64,000 bases of DNA from Glandiceps talaboti (Eukaryota > Hemichordata > Enteropneusta > Spengelidae): assembly GCF_964340395.1 (NCBI RefSeq), contig NC_135555.1, positions 3,706,001 through 3,770,000 on the forward strand. The letters are read 5' to 3'. The notes beneath the pieces were generated by a model. The model had not been told where the DNA came from. It did not search any database and saw only the letters and a program-made list of their open reading frames with translations. Positions 13,101 to 25,518 of the stretch are shown one piece after another. The translations under genes and the position numbers were made by a program. Position 1 is the stretch's first letter. Each line of letters begins with the position of its first letter.

Positions 13101-15559
13101 ATTCTCACCAACAAAGGCTTTGACCTGTTGCATTTAAAAGAATACCTGTGTGAGAATGGCAATTTCCAATATATCTTATTGCTCATCTTTTCTCCTATCA
13201 TTCAACTTTCCAGTCCTGAATATGAATTTTTCCAGGATTTTACCATTCCTGGACTTTCAAAAACTTTCCATTAGTATATAAACACAGATACCTTGTCAAT
13301 ATATTTCAGGTAAAACTGTGTGTGTATTTAGTATAGAAATGAAAATTTCAACTCAAAGAGTCAAAAAATTTCTTGGCAGCAAATCCAAAATTTTCACTGA
13401 CATCTCATCAGCATCATCAGGGGTGTACTACAATGAGCTATTGTCATGAGTGTATGTATACTTAAAAATACTATTCAATATATAAAATATAAGCACAGTA
13501 TGTTACAACAAAATTACAACAGCTTCACACTGATTACATTTTATCTCAACATTTGAGAGTTTTAGTAATAAAAAGGAGGAATTCTGATTAAAATTTACGT
13601 AGCTTCCAATATGTTGTTAGACATAGTACTAGAGACAGATGTTTTTTGTAATATACAGGAACTTAAGTACGTAAAATCTACCTGAGTTCCCCAGGTGATT
13701 TACCAGGGTTCTTCACTAACATTATGGTATGTTGCATAGCACTGTACAAATGTAGTCTGTATGCCAGTTAAAATGTACAGCATTTCCGTGCAAACCCCCT
13801 CCCATGGTATCCTGGACCATGTAGTAGCAAAAAAAGTCTAACATTACGTGGTCAGGTTTAGACTGACAAATAAAATAGTTAAAATACAACATTTGTATAA
13901 ATCAATAAAATATCTTTTAGATCATTAGTAAAATGAATTATGATGTTGATAATTGATTTACTGATTTACTGATTTGATAATATTCTAGCTAATGGATCTA
14001 AATTCCATAAATTCACCAGATTGCCACACCCAAATATATTTGACGACAGATACATACAAATCTATTTACTACACATTAAAGTCTAATAGCTAATCTGTAG
14101 TGTGTGCACAAACAATTTAGCCTGCAAAAATTTACTTTCACACTATTTTACATTGGTAGTCTCCAAACAAAGAACAACAGACCTCGTATGAAATGTAATT
14201 AAACAATAAACTAGAAATTGCTAGTATAGAATTTGATAGAAACTAATTTATGATGTAAAATAAGGCCACAATCCCATTTAAATTTTACTGAAGACATTAT
14301 GCCTATTTGCGTCACAGGAAGTCTTGAATTTCGTGAATTGAAATTTTCAAAAGAACAGGAAGGAACGGTTAATAAACAGTCTACATAGACAGATGGTACA
14401 TACAATCTGTTTTTGCCAACTTCATTTTTGGCAAATCCATATTTATGCATCATAATAGTCTAATAGTGTTCTACTTTGAAACTTAAGACTTGTACACATC
14501 AGGTAAAAATTTACCTGGTAAGCACCCTCAGTTTAATAGTTTAACCAGGATTGCAAACTGAAATCATGATACACACAAAATAGGAAATTATACACGTTAA
14601 ACAAGATATCCCTCTCTCTTGTTACAGGGCTTTAAACATTTACCAAAATACTGGCATGTGTGGAAGTGTTTTTGCTAAGGATGTACTTTCAATACTCTGG
14701 TAACAATATGTCTTCGATAGTTTAATTTCAGATTTAATAGTTTAGTTAAATCCGATTTTAAGATTGGCCAAAATTAGCCTCTCCTCTACCCTCCCCATTC
14801 AAACATTGTTCTAAAATTTTAGAAAAAGTATTTTGCTAGGGTGGATTGAAGATGAAATTTAACAACAGTTTCTTCTAATCTTTGACAGATCTGAAGAAAA
14901 TTCTTTCAACAACCTACTCCCACCCGTACACCCTAACCCCACGCCCACATTCTGAAAAAAAGTTAGAACAAATAGTGAAATAAACAATGAAAGAATAGTG
15001 TAGACTGCGATTGATTTGATGGCTGTAGTAGCCGACAAGACATTTCCAGCTGATCATCACTGTACTACTTATCCATTATACATCTCGTTGGTAGGTGAGT
15101 CATCATTTCAACTGTCCTCGTTTTTTCCCTGCGATGCCATTAACCTACAAAAAGTTCATAATACCTTAGTGCAATGTCACATAATACAGGTAACCGTCTA
15201 CGCTATAAATGTACCGGTAGTCAGGTTTATGAATATTGGCGACGCAATGTCTACCTGACAATCTACTTCTTTCAGGCATTTTTGTACCAGTGAATATATA
15301 TATATGTATACTAGACAAGAAATCGAAATGGAATAATCTTTATACTGGCTAATTTTCTTTGATATTTAGACTTTCTGATTTACAATGTCTGAACTACAAG
15401 TAATTTCTCTGGCTTTGAAAGGGTTTCCATACAAAATTATGATATATATGGAAATCCATGCCAGTTTTATGAGATTTCGTCTTTTGTTACTGGGGTATCC
15501 AAACCTGAGTACAGACATCGAATCAGATATCTCTGTCTGGATAAAAAAAATAGCGCCAA
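10163..15559. other. No gene recognised
   Basis: Only short open frames with no recognised domain. A CTACCTGAGTTCCCCA-type segment at 13677-13716 recurs at 32140-32180. A ~90-bp segment at 13340-13440 (CATCTCATCA then a GTGTAC) has a diverged relative at 21485-21580. Both are old dispersed repeats. Confidence 0.5.
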
Positions 15560-15925
15560 TGGCGTTGTAGCACAACTGTATTTGACTGTTGCTATGGACA
15601 TAGTCTTGTTGCAAGGAATATTTGCATACAGTTTTGAAATCTTCATTAACTTGCCTACCCGTCCCACTTTTCATCTTTGCAATATGAACCATCATTTAGC
15701 TGTTGCTTTGGGCATGGTCCTGTTGCTATGCACATTTGCATCCATTTTTTGAATCTTTGGTCACTTACCTACCGATCCAATTTTATATCTAAATCACACA
15801 CCGGTGGTGAGATCATTTTCATTTGAACAATTTCTCAACTAGACACCCAAGGTAATATACCCACCAAATATCATGGCAATCGGTCCACTGGTTTTTGACG
15901 TTTATATACACACACATCCACACAC

Positions 15926-15968
<43 letters not shown>

Positions 15969-16018
15969 CTTTGCAATGCCTATAGCACTACCAAACCTTA
16001 TCAGTTCAGTAGTGCTAA
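15560..16018 (+). mobile_element. Modular dispersed repeat, copy A, with internal ACAG microsatellite
   Basis: The segment 15790-16018 matches the reverse complement of 51018-51290. Shared blocks are TTTCTCAACTAGACACCCAA, ATATCATGGCAAT(C/T)GGTCCA, a CA/ACAG microsatellite (15909-15966), then GCAATGCCTATA-type sequence and AGTTCAGTAGTGCTAA. Upstream, 115-bp subunits carry CTGTTGCTATGG (15585) and CTGTTGCTTTGG (15700). No coding capacity. The same order of blocks in two copies identifies one family. Confidence 0.65.
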
Positions 16019-16859
16019 AAATGGCAGTCTGGACTTCAGAAATAGAGATATTGGACTAAAGGAAGGGCGAAATAGGGGTTTCAAAATGATACATATTTCT
16101 ATTGAAATTCATCTCCTGTCTTGGTTTTCTTGATCTAATTATGACACAGGTATATACCCTTGTCTGCCATGACATTTCTGTTTCCGAAGTCTCATCAGCA
16201 AACATGACTTGTCGGAGCTTCTCTGAAACAATGATTTTTGTGTATCCGGCAATCACCATAAAGCTGTCATGCCTCCTCCATCATAATAACTATCAATTTT
16301 TTGCAGCAATGTACACCTTCCGACAGAGTGACATAAACTTTGATCAGACAGGAACAGACACCAGGAAGACCAAATATAAACTGATGAGAGGACATACATC
16401 AGCTGATTTGCTTCACTTTTCTCCTATTGTTCCTTCATACATAGATTTATATCAGTTGCCTTTACATTCTACTCCCAACTTCTTTTTTCTATCTCTTTTC
16501 CAATCTTGTACTCAGTCTCGACTGTTGCTTTTCTTTGTTGCAAAGTCTGAAATAATGCCATGTATTCTGATTCTGATTCAGAAATAACAAAACTAGAACT
16601 GTGATCCAACAAAGTACAATATCTACCTGTACATGTATTCTAATATCTAGGTTTGGTACAACAAAATGTAACTTTCAAGGTTTCACAATTTAAAAGTATG
16701 GTAATTCAAAATTTTGCTCAACTATGGTTCAGACATATTATGACCATATTTTTCTACTGTGACATTTTCACATTTAAAATGTACCTGAAAATGCATTTAG
16801 AAATTTAATACTCCATGGAAATTTATTCAAAATATCATCATACACAGTCACACAGGCAT

Positions 16860-16945
16860 TTTTAATAACGAAAGATCTAAAAGCCAAGATGGCCGAAAGT
16901 TGAGATTAAGATGGCCGAAAGTTGAGATAACAATGCATCCTGGGA
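16860..16945. repeat. Short tandem duplication with AAGATGGCCGAAAGTTGAGA
   Basis: The 20-mer AAGATGGCCGAAAGTTGAGA occurs twice, about 25 bp apart, just before the 65-bp minisatellite. Confidence 0.6.
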
Positions 16946-16976
16946 GAATCACATAACATTTCTAACCATTTGATGA

Positions 16977-17280
16977 AGAAGCATGCAAATGGACTACTGG
17001 ACATCCTAGTTATGGATCAAGCTTTATATTTTCATCTTGCAAGATGCATGCAAATGGGGTATCGGACATTCTTGGTGATGTGTCAAGCGATGCATCATCT
17101 CATCAATAAACATGCAAATGAAGTATTGGACATCGTTGTTGATGGGTCAAGCCATCTATATCATCTCACCAAGATACACAAATGGGGTATTGGACATCCT
17201 AGTTGACACGTCAAGCCATCATGTATCATCATCTGACTGAGAAGCATGCAAATGGACTATTGGTCATTCTCATTTGAATG
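16977..17280. repeat. ~65-bp minisatellite, ~4.5 copies
   Basis: GCATGCAAATGG-led units start at 16981, 17045, 17110, 17174 and 17243, each with TATTGGACATCCT and GTCAAGC blocks. The period is not a multiple of three. The 78-codon frame 16970-17206 is a by-product of the array. Confidence 0.8.
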
Positions 17281-17683
17281 CCAGTTGTCACTGTAAACTG
17301 GTGAAGCATCAAATAGTCATGGAATGAGCCACTGAACACTTAGCACTACAATGTCGTCTGGTTTACTAAATGTATTATTACAAGTCCACATACAGCATAT
17401 CCTCATTTAAAGCAAAAGTAGGCAATTCTTGAGAGAAAATTATTTACACTTTTTATACTGACAAGTATACTGAATCAAGTGATGTTAGGGTTAAAGTCTT
17501 TGCTAACATTTTGAATAAAAATGTATATGGATAACATTATTTTTAGTACCGTTTTTACAGCATCTTATAAAAATGAACTTACAAAGGATTACAACATTAT
17601 TATTTGACAGTGAAATCATGATACATGTTTCAAATCTTTCCATGTTATTGATATTTGTGTATTTCATTTCTGAATATATTTGC

Positions 17684-17716
17684 AAATCAAATCAAATCAA
17701 ATCAAATCAAATTAAA
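17684..17716. repeat. (AAATC)n microsatellite
   Basis: About six AATCA pentamers in tandem, ending in a diverged AATTAAATCC. Confidence 0.85.
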
Positions 17717-18243
17717 TCCATATGACTAAATTAAACCTCCACCCCTACATCTGAAATGAAAACACCCAATGAAATACATGTACATGTATAATGTTACAAC
17801 TGAATTGCAATCCTCCTGAAATCAACTGTTACAACTCTAAATTCTTCCATCTTTTTTTTTTTAATCATTTTTAACATCACTTCTGCTTTGAAACTTATCA
17901 GCTGATAGTGTTTGGAATATAAGTTTTGCTTCTTATTGATAACTCACTAATATTCTCACAAACCAGAGAATATTTTCCGCTGATGGGTAAGATGTGATTT
18001 AGAGTGTCAAGATAAAGACTGTGATTCAAACAAAGCTAATTTGTTATATTACCAAAGATGAAATCATTGAGACATATCAAAAAAGTTTATAGCAAAATTT
18101 CTGAGAATTAACCAGCATTTTACACATCTGTTTAACAGATTCACTGAGAAAGTCATATATTTATTACTATGACATGACTTTGTAAGAAAATATTTTAAAG
18201 CCTAACACTTTGTGTGCCTTTACTACTGACAACTTTATTTCAG

Positions 18244-18380
18244 ATGGAGAAAGTTGCATCAATGACTATGAAAATGACTGTAAAAAATAATTCATAGTCC
18301 AATATTTTGTTATGGAGAAAGTTGCATCAATGACTATGAAAATGACTTTGTAAAAAATAATTCATAGTCCAATATTTTGT
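18244..18380. repeat. 68-bp tandem duplication
   Basis: ATGGAGAAAGTTGCATCAAT begins at 18244 and again at 18312. The two copies differ by about one inserted base, so this is a recent duplication. Confidence 0.9.
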
Positions 18381-21300
18381 TACTGCCAACAGAAAATTGT
18401 ATCGCTACAACTATGAATTGAAAATGCTTTGAAGCCAAACACTACTGTATACACATCTCTACTGTCATTTACATGTAAAAATCAGACACTGCACACTAGA
18501 ACAGTTTGTCTTCATTGCACTAATTGAAGAGAGCTTAAGATCACAAACAATGCTTTCAACGTCATCCCATGTATATTGTACTACTACACTGGATTTCATA
18601 ACCATTACATCACATTGTACACTACTTTAGTCTTTACTGTGGGGATCATTCACACAGTTGCCTATGGCTACAAACCTTTTAAGTAATGTAGTAACCTCAT
18701 CTTCACTACATCGAGGTACTCCTATTTACAACCCTATTTCATCCAATCCGTCTGAATCAACTTACACAAACAGAAGTGTTCAAACTGCTGAGGAAAAAAT
18801 GAATCATAAATTTGCAAGCAAAAGTTTGGAAACAGCTAAATGTTGAATATCTAATAATAACCATAATGATACTGGCATGTGTACACTTACATTATGACTT
18901 CATTTTAATTATCAGACTGTCTGATGTGATGTAATGATTCTCAATTGCAACCAATCATCTTATCTGAACAGGTTCAAACTCATTAACAGGTTGAAATTGC
19001 TACCTGGACAAGCTGGATAGATAAAGAATGCAGTCTAGTTCCTATACAATATGAATTACGATTACCACAATCATCTCCACTCACTTTGTCTAGTCAAAGT
19101 CATTGCTCTAGCACATAAATCTGTGCTACCCCCCCCTCCCCCCCCCCCCACCCAGCATTCATATAAATGTGATGATGTGATTTCAGTCAAAACAGCTGTA
19201 CTAATGAGCAATTATCTGAAGGAAGTAAACCAATTACAACTGCCTGTCAATTTGTGATGGATTACTACTGACATGTGCCATTTACCCTTCACCCAGCATA
19301 GGGTTTAACCAGATTAACTGGTAAAATGTTCAACTTTGACTAGACGTAGACTACGTCCTAGTATTAAGTGGAAATGATTCAAGTAAACGTAACTCGCATT
19401 GTCTAGAAACTATATATAACAAATGCTGCAGAGTCTCCAGCAAGAAGTCAGGCTAGTCAAGTAGGTATTCTGGACACAAAAACCTTATCACTCGCATTAA
19501 ATGGATATGACTTCAAAAAGTACCTTGTAAAGAAGCTTGCTTTGAATATTATTTTCCCTGTGTGCCAATTTCTCTGACCCGACAAAGGGCCAAGAGATTT
19601 GTTTCACCTGAGAGACTGCACACATGCCAAGACTCGTTTGAGCAAAAGTACACCTCTGAGACTGACTTTCATAAAAATAAAAATGCTTTCGATCTTTACG
19701 GAACTTCACTGAATGGAAATCTGAACAAATTGTTTCCCACCTAGAAATACAATGAAGACACCATATTGTATTCATGATGTATGACATCAAAATCAAGATA
19801 GTCTGCAGTTATTTTTAAATCATTACAAGTTTATTATTTTGGGTTCAATGTTTACAAGTTGTTTAATTAATGACAAATGCAAGATACAAGACAAAAATTG
19901 CAAGCTTTATTTATTTTCCATTACTATAAAAAGAGTCAATTCAAAGTCATCAAATATTTTCAATTTGAATATCTTTAGTTTCCAAGGTGCATGACCCAAA
20001 TGAGTATACACAGGTATAGAAATGCCTGACGCATTCCTTAATGACTATTTAGCCCTTTATGACAGTGGCGGTCATACAACAACTTCAATGACCATAGGAC
20101 TATTAAAACAAATTGCAGATTATAGCACACTATAAAAGTGGCGCTAAGCAAGTTGTGGGCATACATGTAGAGTAATAATATGACTCAGAGTTGAAAATTC
20201 CCCAATGGTTTAGGTTTCTTGCTGTCCTTTCCTCTAAAACTGACTGCAATACATGTTTCTCTACTTGGTAAGTCTTAGGACAGTCAAACCTGATCGACAA
20301 CTTATTAACACCTACCGGTATACCTACTTCAATGTACTACGAGATGTAAATTATACATGGAAAATCCAGTCAAAAAAGATTGATTTTATGACAGTAATTG
20401 ACAGTAATCCAAAATATTAATTGTCTGTGTGTACAAAACCTATTTATCATTGCTGCCACTACTTGGCCCATTGTTCTTAAGGTGCATTTGGTATCGTGTA
20501 TCTTACACGGCATTGAACACAGTTGGCTTTATTGAGTACAAAACTATTCAATAAAATGCATGTCAAAAAGTAAACAACCAGACAACAATACTGAATACTG
20601 ATACAGCAACAACAAATTTGCTTTTCTCCAAATTAAATGTCTGTCTATCTTCTTCATTACAAAGTATGCTAACAAATAACATGCATATACATGCACTGCA
20701 AATTTGCTTTTCTCCAAATAACATCAGGGGTCCTCACTAAAATATTTGATGACAACAATGCAGAGAGAGAGACAGACTTGCTAATCTAGCAGCAATTACA
20801 TTTATGGAGATCTTAAAGGCCCACTGCAGATTGGAATCAAAATATAGCAGTGAAAAACGGTTCTTTGGCAGAGCTATAGAAAAAGTTGGGTTAGAACAGA
20901 AGACTTATCCTGTGTAGTCCGTCTTAGAATACTAATGCGATGACCCAAGATTGAAACATAATCCTTTAAGCCAAGGAATAAGGATAATAAATGAGTACAT
21001 TTTTCATACTTTAATATTTTAAAGTGATACTGAGAATATGATTCCTTGAGCAGTCTGATTTCCAAATCACATGAACGAACGAGTTTGAAGATACACAATA
21101 ACTTCGATTTTCTAGTCCTAGGAATTCACTTAATAACTTGAGTACACAAGTTTGACCTTGTACGTTCTTTCAATTGAACCTGTACATTTCCACACTCCCG
21201 AGACACATGCATGGATACCAGGCTAATAAGACATGACAAATATCCAGTAAAATGGCGTGACAATTTTTTTTCTTTTTTTAAAATCTATTTTTGAAATTGA

Positions 21301-23179
21301 TCTCTGACTTAACACATTTAACTGAAAAATGAGAATCATGTACGAGTAAAGTTAGTAGGGGAAGGTGGGGTTCTTTTCAGACTGGTGAAGCATTGAACAA
21401 AATATTACAAATTTCATAAGCAAAACAATGACATTTTTATTAATGATGTGACTCCAAAAAGTTGTTTTATTATTCATTTTGAAGTGTTTTATTCAAAGTC
21501 AAAAAAATTGGAAAACAAATCAAATTTTTGCTTGCATCTCATCACTTGCATCACTACAAAGGGTTGTCGTACACCTCTGTGATACTGGTACAGGCATGAG
21601 CAAATCTTTGACGTTTGTTTTGTAAGTCAAAACCAAACCATTGTTCCTGGCTGTCTTAGATGTCATGAAAATTGTTCATGCTTTCTTCTGAGAGAGTATG
21701 TGAGTCAAGACTTTGCAGAAGAATGATTACTCAAGACGTGAGTAAGCATCCATAATATAAGTCACGTTGACACCTGCATGATGTGAGCTTCTTACTGTAT
21801 TTGCTTATGAAATAGGACACCACCTAGGACCTTTATTGTAAATTTGATTTTAAGGAGCTTGACAAAGCACCTGTCACTGATCGTAATTAAACACAAGTTT
21901 GGAATTCATGCCACATCTGAACAATGTGACTGTGATCATTTTTATTCAAGTGAGATTAATAAATTCATGATGCACCAGATACAGGTACATGTTGCTATTA
22001 AAAAAAAAGTAAAATCTAGTTATCTCAACAACAAAAATTGCTTAACACTGTTTTTTTGTACTGAACTATCACAAAGAAAGATGATCATAAACGTACGATT
22101 GGCAAATAGCTGCTATATTCCTAAACTTGCAAGGTTTTTCCCCTTTGCATACAATGTAATCACAAAGTTCTCATGTGTATACAAGTGTATGAAACAAAAC
22201 AAAATATGCCTTTCAGAAGAATTGATTGAATCATGATCTCTAGTTCTAGAAGTAACAAGACATATTGGTGTACGAAGGTGACAGAGGCTGCACTTCAAAC
22301 CGTCTCCAATGAGGAAGCAATGTTTGCGTGGTTCACAATGGTACGGCCACAGGTATAGCTTCTAGCATGTACAAATCTAAATAATCAATACCAACTTCCA
22401 AATAACCTTGAAATCCTTTGTTTTCCTTTAAGATTAACATCGTAACGCCAGACACAATATAAACAAACAATATCAAAACAGTCAATAACGGTTCTACAGT
22501 ATTTGGAGTGCATTGTACACAATCACCTTTTAACCTTGAAAATCAAATGACACATAATCAGAGACCTGAAGGCATAAAATTTTACAATCGTCATGGGTAC
22601 AAGCAGTTCCAGAAAATATTATGGCTATGAAAAACCAATGAGAAGGTAGTGGCAGTCCTTGAATGTATTGTCTGATCATTATTATGTCTATACCCTGAGG
22701 CCTTATCAGTCTACGATCCAACCTCATCAGTTCAAAATCTGCGAATTGTTACCAAACCCTGATCAGTCATCACAGAAAGACACACAAAAAAAGAGATGTC
22801 TAGATCAGTATTGTACAGTGGTTGACATTTGGAACAAACGCATTTACATTAGGATAATAATACACTAAAATAACAGTCCATATTTGAAAATAAAATTGCA
22901 CTTACTGTTACTGTTACATTTATCAGGTCATTAGAACATACATTGACAGTTTAGACCAAATTTGAAAAAAGAATATGCGCTAAGTTACATATTTCTATTT
23001 TTTTTATCATATACATTAACCGTATTATCTATATTAGAAAGAGTATGCATTTACTATTTTAATCTTAATAAAATATGGAAAAATTTGGAAAAGATATAAC
23101 ATACAATAATAATAAAACTATTTTGATCTTTAAAGCTGCACTGGCTGCAACTGGCATGTTGTTATTTTTAAAATTGTTT
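18381..23179. other. No gene recognised
   Basis: No exon-like frame flanked by good splice sites and no known domain. The 130-codon frame 21844-22236 is A/T-driven with no recognisable motif. A 20-bp direct repeat (CAAATTTGCTTTTCTCCAAA) occurs at 20612 and 20699. Confidence 0.5.
19129..19153. repeat. Poly-C tract
   Basis: Nearly uninterrupted C run with one T and one A. The open frame 19051-19257 crossing it is a chance frame. Confidence 0.85.
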
Positions 23180-23330
23180 TGTTAGATATAACATATTCAC
23201 CTACTCGTAATATTGTACACCCTGTACTGTATTGAATCACATGTGGGTTAACATGTTTGTGTAGCTGTACACATTACATAGTATGGTGAAATATACTAGT
23301 ATCCAACCAAATTGATTATTGGGGTCTGCA
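23180..23330 (+). repeat. Dispersed repeat pair, copy 1
   Basis: Shares an ordered set of blocks with 39642-39770: TTTTGTTAGA, AATATTGTAC, GTATTGAATCA, TAG(C/T)TGTACACAT and ATATCCAA-like. Divergence is substantial, so this is an old interspersed element (SINE or DNA type unclear). Confidence 0.55.
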
Positions 23331-23976
23331 CCCAGCCTTCCCTTGCAATCTTTGGGTGATGGTTGAAAAAGTATATTCAGTCATGCATCGTCTGTATGAT
23401 CACAAAAAGACTGGAACTGCACACTCAGTTACTGCGTTTATCTGCCTTCAATGATACATTTGTAATCTATACAACAGTAATTACCTTTTCAGTTATGCAG
23501 TTTTTGAGCAGATTTTTTAAAGTGTTTTTTGGTTTTTCTTTTTTTTACACAACATGCTTTACACAACATGAATAATGGGACACACTTGTATTCCATTGCT
23601 ATTGCACAATTTTGTGTGCATAGTTGGCTAGTGCAGTTGTTAGTTGTAAACAACATGACTTGATCTGGTCACTTCATGCAATAAAACATCATATCCAGGC
23701 GCCACAAAGGCAATAACCAAATTATGCATTGTAAAAATTCTATGTTTACAGAATGCTAAAAGTCTATATATCTGTTTTCTATCCCTTTTCACAAACAAAA
23801 CTTTGCATCAACAATCACTCATTTTACATGTCAAAATTCACATACAACAGTCCTGTCCCGACATGAATTGGTCCAAAATCAAATTGAGTTCTCCTGTCCC
23901 CACTTGTACTAAAACCACTTTAAATTGATTCAGCTGAATCAAAATACTATGTATGTTCATCATAGAAGCACTATGA

Positions 23977-24044
23977 TTCATACACAAGTTTTCTTCTTTC
24001 ACTTCCACTCAATCAAAAGTGGAAGAAGAGAACTTGTGTACGAA
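23977..24044. repeat. Imperfect hairpin / inverted repeat
   Basis: TTCATACACAAGTT...CACTTCCAC at 23977-24008 pairs with GTGGAAG...AACTTGTGTACGAA at 24019-24044 across a 10-nt loop. Weaker pairing (AAACCACTT near 23912 with GGTGGTTT near 24072) extends the palindrome outward. Confidence 0.6.
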
Positions 24045-24439
24045 TTAGTTGAATCAGTTCAAAACCAGGAGGTGGTTTCAAACCAAATCAAGTAAATGCG
24101 TTTCAAAATGGATAAAGAAATGGAACACGTACAAGGATAATTTTTATTGTCTCCCTGCTGGGATCTTGTCTACAATACTGGTGACAGCACTTTTCACTAC
24201 AACTAAAGATTCGTTATGTTCTAGGTTGGTGCTTTGCTTTCTGAAGTTCAAACTGCTCATTAACTCTCTCAAGTGGTGTAGTACTAGTAGGGAATTAGCA
24301 TGGCAGCAAGTGACAACAGCAAACGGTGGCACTGCAGATTGCTTGAAAAAATTATAATTTGCTTATGAAATCATATCGTTACACTGTCCTCATTGTCACT
24401 TCAGCAGAGTCTAGAGTCTTGACACACCAGAACTTTCTC

Positions 24440-24960
<521 letters not shown>

Positions 24961-25374
24961 CTCCCAGAATCTATTATCTGTTATTGGGGGTTAAATAACC
25001 TAAAACTAACTGATAATCAGAACACACATTTAGACTCCTCTGCAAGATTACTGAGTTTGGGCCTGCTATAATCCTTTGTAAGTGGGTACTCAAGGATATA
25101 AGCCCTCTTCTGATTTTGAATAATTCCTTTTTAATCAGAGAGAAATTTGAAAATAAAGAGAAGTATATGTGGTCTTTAATTTTGTTAAGAGTGATGAAGT
25201 AGTGGGTGTAACTTTATAATGACGATTTCCATACATTTTTGTAAGTGAGAGCGCAAATGTTACCAAGTTTCGACATGAAGATCTAAAACCTCAACAAAAA
25301 CATGATTTGACCATCTACATAAATGTATACAACTCTTCAGCTTACTGTGCTGTCGTCTGTCATGGTAAGTAGAT

Positions 25375-25518
25375 ATTTCCCCAATATTTTTCTTCATTCT
25401 GCCATGGAAAATGCCAGTGACCTAGGGGGCCTTGTCACTACAAGTCACAAGACGCGTAGTGACAAACCCTTAGGTCATAAGCATTTTCTGGCTGAATGAA
25501 GAAAAATATTGGGGAATA
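25375..25518. mobile_element. Palindromic element with ~62-bp arms
   Basis: Left arm 25375-25440 (CCCCAATATTTTTCTTCATT ... CCTTGTCACTA) and right arm 25457-25518 (TAGTGACAAACCCTTAGGTC ... AATATTGGGG) are imperfect reverse complements around a 16-nt centre, CAAGTCACAAGACGCG. A stem this long with a short loop suggests a miniature fold-back element. No target duplication was identified. Confidence 0.6.

Noticed and set aside
15585-15600. Second X-box-like site GTTGCTATGGACAT
   Set aside because: Two mismatches to the RFX consensus and located inside a dispersed repeat, with no gene next to it.
16102-16587. 161-codon open frame, the longest in the window
   Set aside because: No known domain, atypical composition and no homologous feel. 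Random frame length is plausible in this much sequence.
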